From NCBI GenBank assembly GCA_027972325.1, contig JAPMOS010000026.1, positions 337,501 through 401,500 of the forward strand: 64,000 nucleotides of DNA, read 5' to 3'. The notes under the pieces are model-generated. The model searched no databases. It saw only the letters and a program-made list of their open reading frames with translations, and was not told the DNA's origin. A program made the position numbers and the translations under genes. Source of the DNA: Paratrimastix pyriformis. Lineage: Eukaryota; Preaxostyla; Paratrimastigidae. Each line of letters opens with the position of its first letter. Position 1 is the stretch's first letter. Positions 62,701 through 64,000 of this stretch are shown here, piece by piece.

Positions 62701-63155
62701 GCACCTGTGGCACCTGTGGCACCTGTGGCACCTGTGGCACCTGTGGCACCTGCGGCACCTGTGGCACCTGTGGCACCTGTGGCACCTGCGGGGGAGGAAC
62801 GCGGCGAGGCCCGCAGCTTGGGTGTGAAGAGGAGGGAGGTCTCCGGCGTGCACCGCGGGAGGCGGGAAAAGCCCCGCCTGGATCTCGACACCGTCCTGGC
62901 GCAGATCGCGGCCGCACTCCGCGAGGATAATGCTTATGAGGTGGTCTGTGCCCCAATCTTTTATCGTCCGCCTTCGCCTCATCATCAACCATTCCACCCC
63001 CCCCCCCCCCCCCCCCCCCTTCCCCGCCCCTGCAGCTTATGAAGAAATTCACTGTTGACCAGTTGCGCCCATTCGCGGTTGCCAAGGGCCTCATGGTGCC
63101 CAAACGCAAGGCTGACCTGGTCACCATCCTCATCAGGAACGCCCGCCCGGACTGA
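59800..63155 (+). CDS. CR-type P-loop protein with two SAP motifs, right-arm copy
   Basis: Counterpart of the left-arm gene, with the same order of parts: Walker [14 protein letters not shown] near 60,140, [10 protein letters not shown] near 60,370, [10 protein letters not shown] near 60,460, repeat linker 60,661-61,025, [16 protein letters not shown] near 61,500, DQITVS near 61,965, [10 protein letters not shown] near 62,085, first SAP at about 62,353-62,450 after the intron that starts CAG|GTCTGT, and second SAP at about 63,035-63,150 after an intron ending in a long C run. The stop is TGA at 63,153-63,155. CR proteins are otherwise known as effectors and transposon-linked factors; here the SAP motifs suggest nuclear DNA binding. 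ATG not fixed; completeness not resolved. Confidence 0.6.
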
Positions 63156-63634
63156 GCAGGGGAAGCCGCTCTTGCAGTCCGCCTTGAGTCTGGCCCAGGC
63201 GGGATGGAAGGCGATCAAGGGGGGCAACCCGTGTGCGGGCGCCCCCCCCCCCCCCCCCCCCCCTCCGACCATGCCGAATGCGGCCAAGTCGGGCGTTGTG
63301 GCTCCCCTCCCTCCACCTCCCACTTCTCGCCCTTCTGCCCTTCCTTCTCCTCCATCTGCTGCTCCCTCTCCTTCGGTCTCCTCAATCTCGTGCCGATCAT
63401 GACGTCCGTGTGGTGCGTGCCGGCGTCCTTCCTGGCGGCGGGGGCGGCGGGGCCCCGGGAGGGCGAGGGCAGGAAGGACGACGGAGCCGCTGGCCATCCA
63501 GACCTCCCCAATCCGGTTGGCCGGCGTGGGGGTCGTCGAAGGGGTGCACAATGGCGATCCGCTGGCCTGATCCTCGTCCTGGTTGATCCCGCTGGCGCAC
63601 AGCTTGACCGCATCTGGGAGGAGGAGGGGTGATG
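63156..63634. other. 3' flank of the CR gene, no gene supported
   Basis: A frame following the CR stop contains a hydrophobic run (SSICCSLSFGLLNLVPIMTS) and is open in several registers on both strands because of C runs and CTCC repeats. Nothing recognisable. Confidence 0.35.
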
Positions 63635-63840
63635 CTGATTGGGTGATGACGATTGGGTGATGACGATTGGGTGATGACGATTGGGTGATGACGATTGGGT
63701 GATGACGATTGGGTGATGACGATTGGGTGATGACGATTGGGTGATGACGATTGGGTGATGACGATTGGGTGATGACGATTGGGTGATGACGATTGGGTGA
63801 TGACGATTGGGTGATGACGATTGGGTGATGACGATTGGGT
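63635..63840. repeat. 14-bp minisatellite (GATGACGATTGGGT)n, right arm
   Basis: About 15 copies, mirror of 34,373-34,650 in the left arm, which has more copies and two CAGCAT variants versus one here. Confidence 0.9.
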
Positions 63841-64000
63841 GGCTGGCAGCATCGCGGCAGACTGAAGAAACCTTAGCCGAGGCTCGCCGCGGCTAATTAG
63901 GGTTGCTCGAAAGCGGCGCTTCTTCCGCCGTTTTCATCTTTCTTGGCTGGCTCTTGGAAGAAGAAGAAAGAAGAAGAAAGGAAACGCGCACGGTTTTTTT

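Larger units (their letters stand above)
55143..64000 (-). repeat. Right arm of the large inverted duplication (runs off the window)
   Basis: Reverse complement of 34,213-43,907, shorter by roughly 0.8 kb because its internal minisatellites have fewer units. The window ends within the arm, so the true length is unknown. Confidence 0.93.

Overview
The window is eukaryotic nuclear DNA, almost certainly from a GC-rich, intron-bearing protist. Spliced genes for AAMP, RPL5, PEX3, an SLC49-type transporter and a BPNT-type phosphatase can be followed across exons. Both very short introns (44-77 nt) and introns of hundreds of bases to over 1 kb packed with microsatellites occur. The 5' splice sites are unusual: most read GTCTGT, GTCCGT or a close variant, with C at +3. 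A bacterial-style 4Fe-4S protein hints at an anaerobic or microaerophilic lifestyle, but species cannot be fixed from this sequence alone.

Layout. 0.4-5.0 kb: AAMP-like WD40 gene and a small coiled-coil gene, both minus. 6.2-9.8 kb: Crinkler/RHS-type (CR) P-loop gene, minus, with simple repeats in a large intron and in linkers. 10.6-14.2 kb: a small spliced hypothetical gene and a transposase-like element. 14.9-21.2 kb: SLC49 transporter (minus) and PEX3 (plus), start codons about 56 bp apart. 21.8-25.0 kb: a second CR gene ending in a zinc-knuckle-like motif. 25.1-26.3 kb: 3' part of a LINE-like element. 26.3-28.2 kb: tRNA-like remnants and minisatellites. 28.3-32.1 kb: DDE transposase fused by splicing to an OTU protease domain.

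34.2-64.0 kb is a very large inverted duplication. The left arm (about 34,213-43,907) and right arm (55,143 to the window end) are near-identical in opposite orientation around an 11.2-kb unique spacer. Each arm carries, from the spacer outwards, a ferredoxin-domain gene with a long Cys/Gly-repeat tail, a partial PEX3 copy, a LINE-like tail, a TTAA-flanked DNA transposon with 19-bp end repeats, and a CR gene with two C-terminal SAP motifs. The spacer holds an unknown gene (minus), BPNT-like (plus), a TOM1/THH1-like membrane protein (minus), RPL5 (minus) and a kelch gene (minus).

The host genes are ordinary housekeeping functions and do not form one pathway. What is distinctive is the genome biology: C+3 splice donors, intron repeats resembling those donors, tandem copies of exon-intron boundaries inside introns, sense-strand bias of (ATC)n, and CR genes sitting in a palindrome.
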